Below, one piece after another: positions 1 to 6,366 of a stretch of 12,221 nt of DNA. The notes below the pieces were generated by a model. The model was given only the letters and a program-made list of their open reading frames with translations, made no database searches and had not been told where the DNA came from. This DNA comes from Candidatus Omnitrophota bacterium (GTDB taxonomy: Bacteria > Omnitrophota > Gorgyraeia > 2-01-FULL-45-10). The position numbers and the translations under genes were made by a program. Position 1 is the first letter of the stretch. The number at the start of each line of letters is the position of its first letter. Where the stretch lies: the NCBI GenBank assembly GCA_030691985.1, contig JAUYDB010000006.1, positions 1 to 12,221 on the forward strand. Direction: 5' to 3'.

Positions 1-43
1 GCTATCCGCTAAACGCTATACGCTAAAACTGAGTTTTCGACTC
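1..43 (-). repeat. Heptad-repeat tract downstream of rpmJ (one arm in window)
   Basis: Read on the minus strand, about three tandem heptads of the form TAGCGNN run off the left window edge (positions 1 to about 26). They are preceded by the module GAGTCGAAAACTCA (30-43), which can form a 4-bp stem GAGT/ACTC and is identical to the module at 2207-2220 after secY. If the pattern of other loci holds, an inverted partner arm lies beyond the window, before the next gene of the operon. The function is unknown. Confidence 0.8.
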
Positions 44-48
44 GCCGC

Positions 49-162
49 TCATCCCTGCCTCTGTTTGTGTTTAGGGTTCGCGCAGATTATAATGAGCGTT
101 CCTTTTCGTCGCACAACTTTGCACTTTGGACAAATTTTCCGTATACTCGACCTGACCTTCAT
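49..162 (-). CDS. rpmJ: Ribosomal protein L36 (bL36), zinc-binding form
   Basis: A 37-residue ORF beginning MKVRSSIRKICPKCKVVRRK and ending HKQRQG is the full L36 family pattern. The zinc ligands C11, C14, C27 and H32 are all present, so this is the zinc-type paralogue. L36 is a small basic protein bound to domain VI of 23S rRNA in the large subunit. The ATG at 162 is preceded by a strong AAAGGAG Shine-Dalgarno 6 nt upstream. Position after infA is the usual place, ahead of rpsM, which would lie outside the window. Unusually, the ribosome-binding site and start codon lie in a palindromic dispersed repeat that fills the gap to infA. Confidence 0.96.
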   Translation of the reverse strand: MKVRSSIRKICPKCKVVRRKGTLIIICANPKHKQRQG

Positions 163-221
163 CCTTCGACTCCTTTCAGTCGCTCAGGATGACCCTGAGC
201 AAGCGAGCGAAGCCAGCGCGT
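163..221. repeat. Dispersed palindromic repeat between infA and rpmJ
   Basis: The gap holds a perfect 7-bp inverted repeat, GCTCAGG (182-188) and CCTGAGC (194-200), with a 5-nt spacer. It is surrounded by CTTCG/CGAAG-like sequence. The pattern resembles the TCATCCTGAGCGA palindromes that recur in many bacterial genomes (from memory, not searched). In the transcript a second small stem, GACT with AGTC (168-171 and 178-181), puts GAAAGG, the core of the rpmJ ribosome-binding site, in its loop. Confidence 0.7.
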
Positions 222-232
222 CGAATGGGTCA

Positions 233-454
233 TTATTTTTCTCTCCTGATTATCCTGCCTCTGGCAAGGTCATATGGCGAAAGCTCAAGCGTCACACTGT
301 CCCCGGGAAGGATCCTTATAAAATTCATCCTCATTTTTCCCGAAACATGAGCCAGGACCCTGTGCCCGTTCGCAAGCTCTACCCTGAACGTGGCATTCGG
401 CAGCGTCTCCAATACCTTGCCTTCAACCGTGATCGGTTCTTCTTTCGGACTCAT
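233..454 (-). CDS. infA: Translation initiation factor IF-1
   Basis: The product is 73 aa, the usual IF-1 length, with the single OB-fold signatures VEGKVLETLPNATFRVEL, HVSGKMRMNFIRILPGD and ELSPYDLARGRI. IF-1 binds the A site of the 30S subunit during initiation. A GTG at 472 would add six residues, but the ATG at 454 is the better start: it has GGAAAGGA about 5 nt upstream and gives the normal N-terminus MSPKEE. The gene ends in tandem stops TAA TGA. It follows map after a 265-nt gap filled by a structured repeat element. The order adk, map, infA, rpmJ is typical of bacteria. Confidence 0.96.
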   Translation of the reverse strand: MSPKEEPITVEGKVLETLPNATFRVELANGHRVLAHVSGKMRMNFIRILPGDSVTLELSPYDLARGRIIRREK

Positions 455-518
455 GACTTCCTTTCCGCCCACAACACTAAATTCGACGGGAATGTCACTG
501 AAATTTTTCGGCTTCTGG

Positions 519-694
519 TGAATGGCTATATGGCCATGGGGGTTGAGCCGTATAAATTTTGTTAACTATGAGCTACCTCAAAACCTTTATGACCGTTATA
601 TCCATAACGACCGTAAAGCCAAAATAACAAAAATAAAAACATGCATTCCTCGATAACAAAAGTAGGCGAAGCCCCCTGGCCATATAGCCAAGAG
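519..694. repeat. Structured repeat element, copy 1 (map-infA gap)
   Basis: This 176-nt element fills most of the 265-nt gap. Its ends are complementary: arms 524-536 and 677-689 pair over 13 bp, followed inward by GGGGG/CCCCC (538-542 with 672-676), GCC/GGC and AATTTTGTT/AACAAAA-type pairing. Between the GC stems lies a symmetric GA/GA mismatch that could form tandem sheared pairs on the plus-strand RNA. The interior includes ATGACCGTTATAT, identical in the copy at 10231-10407. Two arm positions differ between the copies and each is matched by a complementary change in the partner arm. An outer imperfect inverted repeat (500-512 with 703-715) brackets it. I see no ORF. It may be a structured RNA or a small hairpin-ended mobile element; I do not recognise a known family. 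Confidence 0.8.
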
Positions 695-719
695 GATCGT
701 GAGCTGAAAAATTTCCACC

Positions 720-1463
720 TTATCTTGTCAATATTTCCGCTTCGCCATCTCGCACAACGATGGTGTGCTCAAAATGAGCTGACAGCTTTCTGTCTTTAGT
801 AACCGCTGTCCATCCGTCATCGCCCACCTCAACCTCATAGGTGCCGGCATTTATCATCGGCTCTATCGCAAGGACCATCCCTTGTCTCAGCCGTATCCCT
901 GTCCCGCGCACTCCGAAATTTGGTATCTCCGGCTTCTCGTGTAATTCCGTCCCGATACCGTGGCCTACGAATGCCCTCACAACACTGAAACCGTTCGCCT
1001 CAACAAGCTCCTGTATGCTGCAGGAGATATCCGTTACCCGCTTATCCGCCAATGCGTTCTCTATCCCCGCGCGAAGAGCTCTCTCTGCGACTTCTATAAG
1101 CTTTTTAGCCTGATCGCTTATCCCGCCGATACCGACCGTAATGGCCGCATCCGCGAAATAGCCGCTGAATTTCACGCCGACATCTATCGAAATTATGTCG
1201 CCGTTTTCGAGCTTCCGCTGAGACGGTATCCCATGCACAACCACCTCATTTATGGATGTGCAAATGTTACCCGGAAAACCTCTATAATCCTTAAATGCCG
1301 GATAGCCGCCGTGTTTTAATATTTCGTCCCGCGCTATTATGTCAAGATCGCTCGTCCGGATGCCCTGCTTCGCATATCGCTTTATTGTTTGAAGCGCCGC
1401 AACTAATATCGAACCCGCCTTTCGGATCGTCCCTATCTCATCTTCATTTCTTAAAACACTCAT
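720..1463 (-). CDS. map: Methionine aminopeptidase, type I
   Basis: The 247-aa protein removes the N-terminal methionine from nascent chains in the cytoplasm. The pita-bread fold ligands are visible: D94 and D105 (IDVG...YFADAA), H168 (GHGIG), E201 (AIEPM) and E232 (FEHTIVV), plus the catalytic histidines H77 (VHGIP) and H175 (LHEKP). There is no N-terminal zinc-finger or SH3-like extension, so it is the short type Ia form. The ATG overlaps the adk stop by 4 bp (ATGA), which implies translational coupling; a separate Shine-Dalgarno is weak. Its stop codon is followed within a few bases by the outer arm of the structured repeat in the map-infA gap. Confidence 0.97.
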   Translation of the reverse strand: MSVLRNEDEIGTIRKAGSILVAALQTIKRYAKQGIRTSDLDIIARDEILKHGGYPAFKDYRGFPGNICTSINEVVVHGIPSQRKLENGDIISIDVGVKFSGYFADAAITVGIGGISDQAKKLIEVAERALRAGIENALADKRVTDISCSIQELVEANGFSVVRAFVGHGIGTELHEKPEIPNFGVRGTGIRLRQGMVLAIEPMINAGTYEVEVGDDGWTAVTKDRKLSAHFEHTIVVRDGEAEILTR

Positions 1464-2116
1464 GCCAGCTTTTCTTCGGCGAATATCTTGAAAATAACAC
1501 TGAATAGATCATCTACTCCCATATCCCCCGAAACCTTCCTTAAGATTCCTTGCTTGGCGTAGTAATCGACGAGGGGTTTGGTCTCGGCCTCATAAACTTC
1601 AAGCCGGTTTATGACGGTCCCTTCTTTGTCATCGGGACGCTGAAAAAGAACGCCGTCGCATTTATCACATACACCATCTTCCTTGGGCGGAATATTTTTT
1701 ACATGATAATTAAAACCACAGGTCTTGCAAACCCTCCTGCCGGACAGCCTATTGATCACTGTTTTGGATGATGTTTCAAAATAGATCACAACGTCTACCT
1801 TGGACGGGATTTTATTCATGGCCTCGTCCAGTTCGCGCGCCTGATTTAACGTCCTCGGGAATCCATCTAGTATAAAACCTTTTTCTGCATCAGTCTTGCC
1901 CATTCTTTCGATAACCATGGCCGTCACGATCTTGTCCGGGACAAGCTCTCCCTTACCCATAAAAGCTGCGGCCGCAAGACCTATTCCCGCGCCGCTCTTC
2001 ACCGCCTCGCGTAAAATATCTCCTGTAGAAATATGGGGAATCTTATATTCTCGAGAAAGAACAGCCGCCTGGGTTCCCTTGCCCGCGCCCGGCGGGCCTA
2101 GCAAGACGATCCTCAA
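1460..2116 (-). CDS. adk: Adenylate kinase, zinc-LID type
   Basis: The 218-aa enzyme interconverts ATP plus AMP with two ADP. The P-loop GPPGAGKGT lies at residues 7-15, STGD at 30-33, and the AMP-binding GFPRT at 85-89. The long LID has four cysteines, C130, C133, C150 and C153, in two CxxC pairs, as in zinc-binding adenylate kinases. The start is TTG at 2116, since it gives MRIVLLGPPG, the normal family N-terminus, and has GAGG about 5 nt upstream. That Shine-Dalgarno belongs to the repeated CTATAACGAGG module next to the secY-adk hairpin. The gene overlaps map by 4 bp. Confidence 0.97.
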   Translation of the reverse strand: MRIVLLGPPGAGKGTQAAVLSREYKIPHISTGDILREAVKSGAGIGLAAAAFMGKGELVPDKIVTAMVIERMGKTDAEKGFILDGFPRTLNQARELDEAMNKIPSKVDVVIYFETSSKTVINRLSGRRVCKTCGFNYHVKNIPPKEDGVCDKCDGVLFQRPDDKEGTVINRLEVYEAETKPLVDYYAKQGILRKVSGDMGVDDLFSVIFKIFAEEKLA

Positions 2117-2121
2117 TCTAT

Positions 2122-2219
2122 CCTCGTTATAGCAAGTTTCGTAGTCCGTCGTCCGTTATCCACAGTCCGTATTTTTTACGGTAAACGAACGACGGATTAC
2201 GAAACGTGAGTTTTCGACT
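2122..2219 (-). repeat. Heptad-repeat hairpin in the secY-adk gap
   Basis: Two 21-nt arms (2137-2157 and 2184-2204) are inverted repeats with two mismatched positions around a 26-nt spacer. Four 7-bp units (2142-2169, TAGTCCG-like) make the left tract and three the right (2179-2199), and the units stay in register across the palindrome. On the minus strand it starts at the secY stop with GAGTCGAAAACTCA (2207-2220) and ends with GCTATAACGAGG (2122-2133), which holds the adk Shine-Dalgarno. There is no U-run at the hairpin base as expected of an intrinsic terminator. Confidence 0.88.
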
Positions 2220-3569
2220 CTACGACATCCGCGCCTTCAGTTTGCCCCGCTTCATGAATCCTTCGTAATGCCTCATCAGAAGATGCGATTCGATTTGCTT
2301 CATCGTATCGAGCATCACTCCCACAATGATCAATAGGCCGGTGCCCCCGAAGAAACTGGCTACAAGGTACGGTATCTTTAGCCAGCCGGATATAAGACTC
2401 GGTAAAACCGCAATGACCGCCAGGAATATAGCGCCCGGAAATGTTATCCTCGTCATAATAAAATCCATGTATTCGGCTGTCTGTTTTCCCGGCCTTATCC
2501 CCGGAACGAAACCACCGTATTTTTTCATATTATCCGCAATGTCAATCGGATTGAAAGTTATAGCCGTATAGAAATACGCGAAGAATATTATCAAAATGGC
2601 ATACATGGAATTATAGACCCATTCACCCTTTGTCAGCGTTTGGGCAAACTTCTGAAAGGCCTGGTTTGGTATAAACCCCGCGACTGTCGCGGGAAATAAT
2701 ATTATGCTCTGCGCAAATATTATAGGTATGACGCCTGCCTGGTTCACCCTTAAGGGGAGGAAAGTGGACTGGCCGCCATATATCTTGCGCCCGACGACAC
2801 GCTTGGCATATTGAACCGGTATCTTCCTCTGCCCTTGAGTCACCACTATGACCGCGACTATAACCGCGACCAACATTATCACCATTAATATAAGCGTAAA
2901 CGGCTCTATCTGGGCCTTTTCCGGGGCGAACGGAGAAAATAACGCGTATAATTGATAGAGGGCGGTCGGTATCCTTGATACTATGCCGGCTGTAATCAGG
3001 AGCGACATCCCGTTACCTATGCCGTATTCCTGTATTTGCTCGCCAAGCCACATTATAAAAGCGGTACCGCTTGTCAGGGTTATGACGGTAAGGATCCTGA
3101 AAGGCCAGCCTGGGAATTGCACTATCCCCGCAAGCTGCGGTATCTTCATATTTTCAAGCCACAGCGCTATGAAGAAAGACTGGACTACCGACAGACCGAT
3201 CGTCCCGTACCGCGTATACTGCACAATTTTTTTGTGGCCTGCCTCGCCCTCTTTCGCAAGCCTTTCCAATGCCGGTATTACGGCCGTAAGCAGCTGAAGA
3301 ATAATGGACGACGAGATGTACGGCATTATGCCCAAAGCAAATATAGTCAATCTCGATATGGCGCCGCCGGAAAACATGTTCATTATGCCAAATAGCGCTC
3401 CTCCTTGCGTCTGCGCAAGATGCGCAAAATATTGGGCAAGCCTTGCTCCGTCGATTCCCGGGGTAGGTATATATGTACCTACCCTATACACGGCTATGAG
3501 ACCGAGCGTGAAAATTATCTTTTTTCTCAAGTCCGGTATTTTAAATACATTAGCAAAAGCATTCAGCAT
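2220..3569 (-). CDS. secY: Protein translocase subunit SecY
   Basis: The 449-aa membrane channel of the Sec translocon has the usual ten hydrophobic segments. Visible signatures are YRVGTYIPTPGIDG after TM1 (28-41, leading to the plug), FALGIMPYISSSII in TM2 (77-90), GEAGHKKIVQYTRYG in the cytosolic loop (108-122), GQRKIPVQYAKR (246-257), the PGIRPGKQT loop (356-364) needed for SecA and ribosome contact, and TM10 with FFGGTGLLIIVGV (406-418). It starts at ATG 3569 with GAGG upstream in the CTATAACGAGG module. It follows rplO by 13 nt, the usual place at the end of the spc operon. Its TAG stop forms the first bases of the secY-adk repeat. Confidence 0.98.
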   Translation of the reverse strand: MLNAFANVFKIPDLRKKIIFTLGLIAVYRVGTYIPTPGIDGARLAQYFAHLAQTQGGALFGIMNMFSGGAISRLTIFALGIMPYISSSIILQLLTAVIPALERLAKEGEAGHKKIVQYTRYGTIGLSVVQSFFIALWLENMKIPQLAGIVQFPGWPFRILTVITLTSGTAFIMWLGEQIQEYGIGNGMSLLITAGIVSRIPTALYQLYALFSPFAPEKAQIEPFTLILMVIMLVAVIVAVIVVTQGQRKIPVQYAKRVVGRKIYGGQSTFLPLRVNQAGVIPIIFAQSIILFPATVAGFIPNQAFQKFAQTLTKGEWVYNSMYAILIIFFAYFYTAITFNPIDIADNMKKYGGFVPGIRPGKQTAEYMDFIMTRITFPGAIFLAVIAVLPSLISGWLKIPYLVASFFGGTGLLIIVGVMLDTMKQIESHLLMRHYEGFMKRGKLKARMS

Positions 3570-3577
3570 GTCGTTCG

Positions 3578-3608
3578 CCTCGTTATAGCTGTGTTAGTCG
3601 ATAGTCTA
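3578..3608 (-). repeat. Short heptad tract overlapping the 3' end of rplO
   Basis: Two heptads of the TAGTCNN type (3595-3601 and 3602-3608) are followed on the minus strand by GCTATAACGAGG (3578-3589). This last module contains both the rplO stop (TAA) and the secY Shine-Dalgarno (GAGG). No inverted partner arm is seen. The tract is inside the rplO reading frame, unlike most other tracts in the window. Confidence 0.72.
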
Positions 3609-4044
3609 TGACCTCTGCCCTCGCGCATGCGGACTCAATTAGCGACTTGGCGCTCCCGGAAAATTTATGCGCTTTTACGGTCAATTGCTTTTCAAGCGAG
3701 CCCTTACCGAGTATTTTAATCAGTTCTTTTTCGCTGCCTATCAAACCCGCCTTTTTAAGCTCGGAGGGGCCTACAATGGCATTTGCCTCGAATCTATTCA
3801 AAGAGTAAACATTCACAACCTGGTACGTTTTTCTAAACGGAGCCGTAAAGCCCTTTTTAGGTATACGCCTGATGAGGGGCATCTGCCCGCCTTCAAAACC
3901 CGGCCTCGTCGTCCGTCCGGAACGCTTCTTAGCGCCCTTACGGCCTCTGCAGGCGGTCTTTCCGTGGCCCGATCCCGAACCTCTTCCACGCCGTTTTGTA
4001 TTACGTTTTGCGCCGCGAGGCGCTCCTATCTCGTTTATCTTCAT
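3583..4044 (-). CDS. rplO: Ribosomal protein L15 (uL15)
   Basis: The 153-aa protein has the glycine- and arginine-rich N-terminal extension typical of L15, with RGRGSGSGHGKT (19-30), GRKGAKKRSG, and the block RPGFEGGQMPLIRRIPKKGF (47-66). L15 assembles late into the 50S subunit, its extension threading into 23S rRNA. The family C-terminus normally ends soon after the position of AEVI (143-146). Here the last residues, DYRLTQL, are encoded by a short heptad repeat and its flank, and so look like an added tail. The start ATG at 4044 has only a distant GGGAG, suggesting coupling to rpsE 19 nt upstream. L30 (rpmD) is absent from this junction. Confidence 0.97.
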   Translation of the reverse strand: MKINEIGAPRGAKRNTKRRGRGSGSGHGKTACRGRKGAKKRSGRTTRPGFEGGQMPLIRRIPKKGFTAPFRKTYQVVNVYSLNRFEANAIVGPSELKKAGLIGSEKELIKILGKGSLEKQLTVKAHKFSGSAKSLIESACARAEVIDYRLTQL

Positions 4045-4063
4045 CGCCGTTAAGTATCTCCCT

Positions 4064-4741
4064 TTATGTTTCTCTACGAAGCCTCAGTTGTTTCAAACCG
4101 GCGATCCCGGCCTTCAAGACATTAAGCGCCGAATCGGAGCCGAGACTTTTAGTCAATATATCCTTTATGCCGCCGGCCACGCATATAGCTCTGACCGCCC
4201 CGCCCGCTATTACGCCGGTTCCTTCGGATGCCGGTTTGAGAAGGACTCTTGCGGCCTTAAAATGCCCGATTATTTCGTGCGGTATCGTGGTTCCTTTTAG
4301 CGGAATTTTGAAAAAATTCTTCTTTGCGTCGGTCAGGCCTTTTCTGATAGCTTCCGATACTTCGTTGGCCTTGCCAAACCCCAGGCCGACTGTATTTTTG
4401 CCGTCACCGGCGACGACCAGCGCATTGAATGAGAACCTGCGTCCGCCTTTCACAACCTTAGCGACCCTCTTTATGCTGACAACCTTTTCTATAAGACCTT
4501 CTTCAGAGGCAGGGCGCGATTTACCGCCGCGTTTAAAAGAGCGCCCTTCGCCTCCACGCCCCTTACGAGCCCTGGGGGAAACCGGCCTGCTTTCTGCGGC
4601 AGCGCTTTGCGCATTGCCTTGAGCGCTGTTAACAGCAGCTATTTTATCAGGTGATGCTGTCACGGCCTCTTTGGGTTTCTCGGCAGTGTTATTAGCCTCT
4701 TTTTCGTCTTTTTTATTTATATTATCGTTAGATTCCGCCAA
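4064..4741 (-). CDS. rpsE: Ribosomal protein S5 (uS5) with long N-terminal extension
   Basis: S5 shapes the 30S mRNA entry region and affects decoding accuracy. The conserved S5 part begins about residue 82 (GLIEKVVSIKRVAKVVKGGRR) and runs through NALVVAGDG, GLGFGKANEV, LLKPASEGTGVIAGGAVRA and GSDSALNV. The first 78 or so residues are an unusual, low-complexity tail: acidic and Asn/Lys-rich first, then Ala/Ser-rich, then Arg/Gly-rich. The C-terminus ends soon after the core and is shorter than E. coli S5. The start is TTG at 4741, chosen because GCGAGGTAG lies at proper spacing before it; no better ATG or GTG start with a Shine-Dalgarno is seen near residue 80. Total length is 225 aa against about 165 in E. 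coli. Confidence 0.95.
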   Translation of the reverse strand: MAESNDNINKKDEKEANNTAEKPKEAVTASPDKIAAVNSAQGNAQSAAAESRPVSPRARKGRGGEGRSFKRGGKSRPASEEGLIEKVVSIKRVAKVVKGGRRFSFNALVVAGDGKNTVGLGFGKANEVSEAIRKGLTDAKKNFFKIPLKGTTIPHEIIGHFKAARVLLKPASEGTGVIAGGAVRAICVAGGIKDILTKSLGSDSALNVLKAGIAGLKQLRLRRET

Positions 4742-4770
4742 TTTTCTACCTCGCTATTCTTGTCAAAGGG

Positions 4771-5139
4771 TTAGAATTCCAAACCACCTTTTCGAGCCGA
4801 CTCCGCCAGGGCCTTTACGCGGCCATGGTACAGATATCCGGAACGGTCAAAGACGATTTTGGCAACACCGTTCTTCCTGCACAATTCCGCTAACGCTTGG
4901 CCGAGAATAGCCGCGCCCTTAACATTGCCCGCGTCTTTTTTCATCTTATCTTTTAGATCCGGCGATGCCGTTGATAGCGAGAGGAGCGTCTTCCCGGCCG
5001 CATCATCAATTATTTGAGCATACACATTATTCAGGCTCCTGTAAATACTGAGCCTCGGCCTCACGCTTGTACCGATTATCTTCTTGCGAATAATCTTATG
5101 CCTTCGCGCGCGTCCTTCTAATTTTATCCACCTTTTCAT
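4771..5139 (-). CDS. rplR: Ribosomal protein L18 (uL18)
   Basis: The 122-aa protein is a normal-length L18, which binds 5S rRNA with L5 and joins it to the central protuberance. The sequence shows the basic N-terminus RARRHKIIRKKI, RPRLSIYRSLNNVYAQIID (27-45), the LSTASPDLK stretch, and the end FDRSGYLYHGRVKALAESARKGGLEF. It starts at ATG 5139 with AGGTTT-like sequence upstream, 22 nt after rplF, and lies 29 nt before rpsE. Both gaps are short and free of repeats. Confidence 0.97.
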   Translation of the reverse strand: MKRWIKLEGRARRHKIIRKKIIGTSVRPRLSIYRSLNNVYAQIIDDAAGKTLLSLSTASPDLKDKMKKDAGNVKGAAILGQALAELCRKNGVAKIVFDRSGYLYHGRVKALAESARKGGLEF

Positions 5140-5161
5140 AATCTGCTAAACCTATCTCTTT

Positions 5162-5722
5162 CTATCCGCCGGTTGCGCCGCTAGCGCCTGCAACCGCCTT
5201 GCCGGCCTTGTGCCTTACATGCTCACCGGCATATTTTATGCCCTTGCCCTTGTATGGCTCAGGCCTGTAATAATCCCTTATTTTGGCGGCTGCCTCTCCT
5301 ACCTGCGCCTTGTCTATACCTTTGATCATGATCTGAGTAGGTTTCGGCGTCTCGATGGTAATTCCATCCGGTATATTGTAATTAATGGGATGCGTGTAGC
5401 TCAGTTGTATGTTCAATATCTTCCCCTGGACCTGCGCCTTAAAACCGACGCCTGTAATCTCGAGATCCTTTTTATAACCCTCGCTTACTCCTATAATCAT
5501 GTTGTTGACAAGGCTCCTGATAAGGCCGTGCGTAGCCTTATCCTGCTTTTCATCTGAAGGCCGAGTTATGATGACAGAGTTATCCTTCACCTCGCACTTG
5601 AAGCGCTCCGCCATGACATAGCTCAATTTGCCAAGCTTTCCTTCTATGGTTATCGTTCTATCGGATATCACAACCTTAACTCCAGCCGGTATCGCGACAG
5701 GCTTCTTACCTATCCTTGACAT
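5162..5722 (-). CDS. rplF: Ribosomal protein L6 (uL6)
   Basis: The 186-aa protein is full length with two tandem L6 domains. It starts MSRIGKKPVAIPAGVKV, followed by ITIEGKLGKLSY and the signature YRPEPYKGKGIKYAGEHVRHKAGK near the C-terminus. L6 sits at the base of the L7/L12 stalk near the sarcin-ricin loop. The tail after KAGK is a short Ala/Gly stretch (AVAGASGATGG). Its ATG at 5722 is preceded by GCTATAACGAGG plus a run of A, the repeat-associated Shine-Dalgarno module of the rpsH-rplF gap. Confidence 0.98.
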   Translation of the reverse strand: MSRIGKKPVAIPAGVKVVISDRTITIEGKLGKLSYVMAERFKCEVKDNSVIITRPSDEKQDKATHGLIRSLVNNMIIGVSEGYKKDLEITGVGFKAQVQGKILNIQLSYTHPINYNIPDGITIETPKPTQIMIKGIDKAQVGEAAAKIRDYYRPEPYKGKGIKYAGEHVRHKAGKAVAGASGATGG

Positions 5723-5729
5723 TTTTTTT

Positions 5730-5791
5730 CCTCGTTATAGCAAGTCTCGTACAGACTACAGCGTAAAGGAGTAACGCTGTACGCTGTACGA
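5730..5791 (-). repeat. Heptad-repeat hairpin in the rpsH-rplF gap
   Basis: Arms 5747-5764 and 5774-5791 are 18-nt inverted repeats with two mismatches and a 9-nt spacer. On the minus strand the upstream arm holds tandem units readable as ACAGCGT, a heptad type different from those in the other gaps. The 3' flank GCTATAACGAGG (5730-5741) supplies the rplF Shine-Dalgarno. The tract lies a few bases after the rpsH stop. Confidence 0.85.
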
Positions 5792-5796
5792 ATAAA

Positions 5797-6195
5797 TCAC
5801 CAAACATAACAGATAACTTCGCCGCCTATCTTTATTTTTCGCGCTTCGTTATCGGTCAGGATACCTTTAGATGTAGATATTATAGCCATGCCCAATCCCC
5901 CTAATACCCTTGGCAGTATATCTCTCTTCTTGTATATCCTTAGGCCAGGCTTCGAAATCCGCTTTAAACCCAAAATAGCGGGGTTACCGCTTTTAAAATA
6001 TTTAAGGTATACGCGAAGGATGCCCTGCTTGGAATCCTTTATTAATTTATAATTTGCGATGAATCCCTCTCGCTTTAAAATCTTCACTATCTCCTCGACA
6101 AGTAGGGAATTTTTAACCTCTGCCGCTTCTTTCTTCGCGGAGCTTGCATTCCTGATAATTGTCAGCATATCCGCAATCGGATCCGTCAATGCCAT
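5797..6195 (-). CDS. rpsH: Ribosomal protein S8 (uS8)
   Basis: The 132-aa protein has the standard S8 pattern: MALTDPIADMLTIIRNASSAKK, LKRISKPGLRIY (77-88), and the C-terminal GLGMAIISTSKGILTDNEARK with GGEVICYVW. S8 binds helix 21 of 16S rRNA, organises the central domain, and in E. coli represses translation of the spc operon. Any such regulation here is inference. It starts at ATG 6195 with GAGAGG 8-9 nt upstream, in the repeat-associated flank of the rpsZ-rpsH gap. Confidence 0.98.
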   Translation of the reverse strand: MALTDPIADMLTIIRNASSAKKEAAEVKNSLLVEEIVKILKREGFIANYKLIKDSKQGILRVYLKYFKSGNPAILGLKRISKPGLRIYKKRDILPRVLGGLGMAIISTSKGILTDNEARKIKIGGEVICYVW

Positions 6196-6203
6196 ATGTA
6201 TCG

Positions 6204-6346
6204 CCTCTCTATAGCTGCGTTAGTCCATGGTCCATAGTCGATAGTCCTTAGTATTCGGTCAATAGACCTTCTTAAAACTTGAAACATCCAAATAAAGGCT
6301 TCGGAGCTATTTTCAAATAACATATCTTTCTTTTACTATGGACTAA
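6204..6346 (-). repeat. Heptad-repeat palindrome with a long spacer, rpsZ-rpsH gap
   Basis: The 171-nt gap has four tandem TAGTCNN-type heptads on the plus strand (6221-6248) and an inverted 12-nt arm (6335-6346). Between them lie about 82 nt of non-repeat AT-rich sequence. The minus-strand 3' flank is GCTATAGAGAGG (6204-6215), a variant of the CTATAACGAGG module, and it carries the rpsH Shine-Dalgarno. The other flank, near 6347-6359, is the AAAACTCAAG-type end seen in related tracts. I see no convincing gene or promoter in the spacer; it has a small GGTC/GACC stem. Confidence 0.8.
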
Positions 6347-6366
6347 CTTGAGTTTTAGACCAGCAT

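Noticed and set aside
455..472. Upstream GTG start for infA adding six residues
   Set aside because: The ATG at 454 has a good GGAAAGGA site encoded by those same upstream bases and gives the normal IF-1 N-terminus.
65..565. Plus-strand frame of 166 codons across rpmJ, infA and the gap
   Set aside because: It is antisense to the clear rpmJ and infA genes and has no family-like features; its apparent length comes from the opposite-strand coding.
2137..2204. Intrinsic transcription terminator after secY
   Set aside because: The hairpin is strong but has no U-run after it, and the operon continues with adk using the repeat flank as its ribosome-binding site.
6184..6325. Possible 44-codon minus-strand ORF between rpsZ and rpsH
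   Set aside because: It reads through the heptad repeat and ends just inside rpsH, has no good Shine-Dalgarno and no recognisable product.
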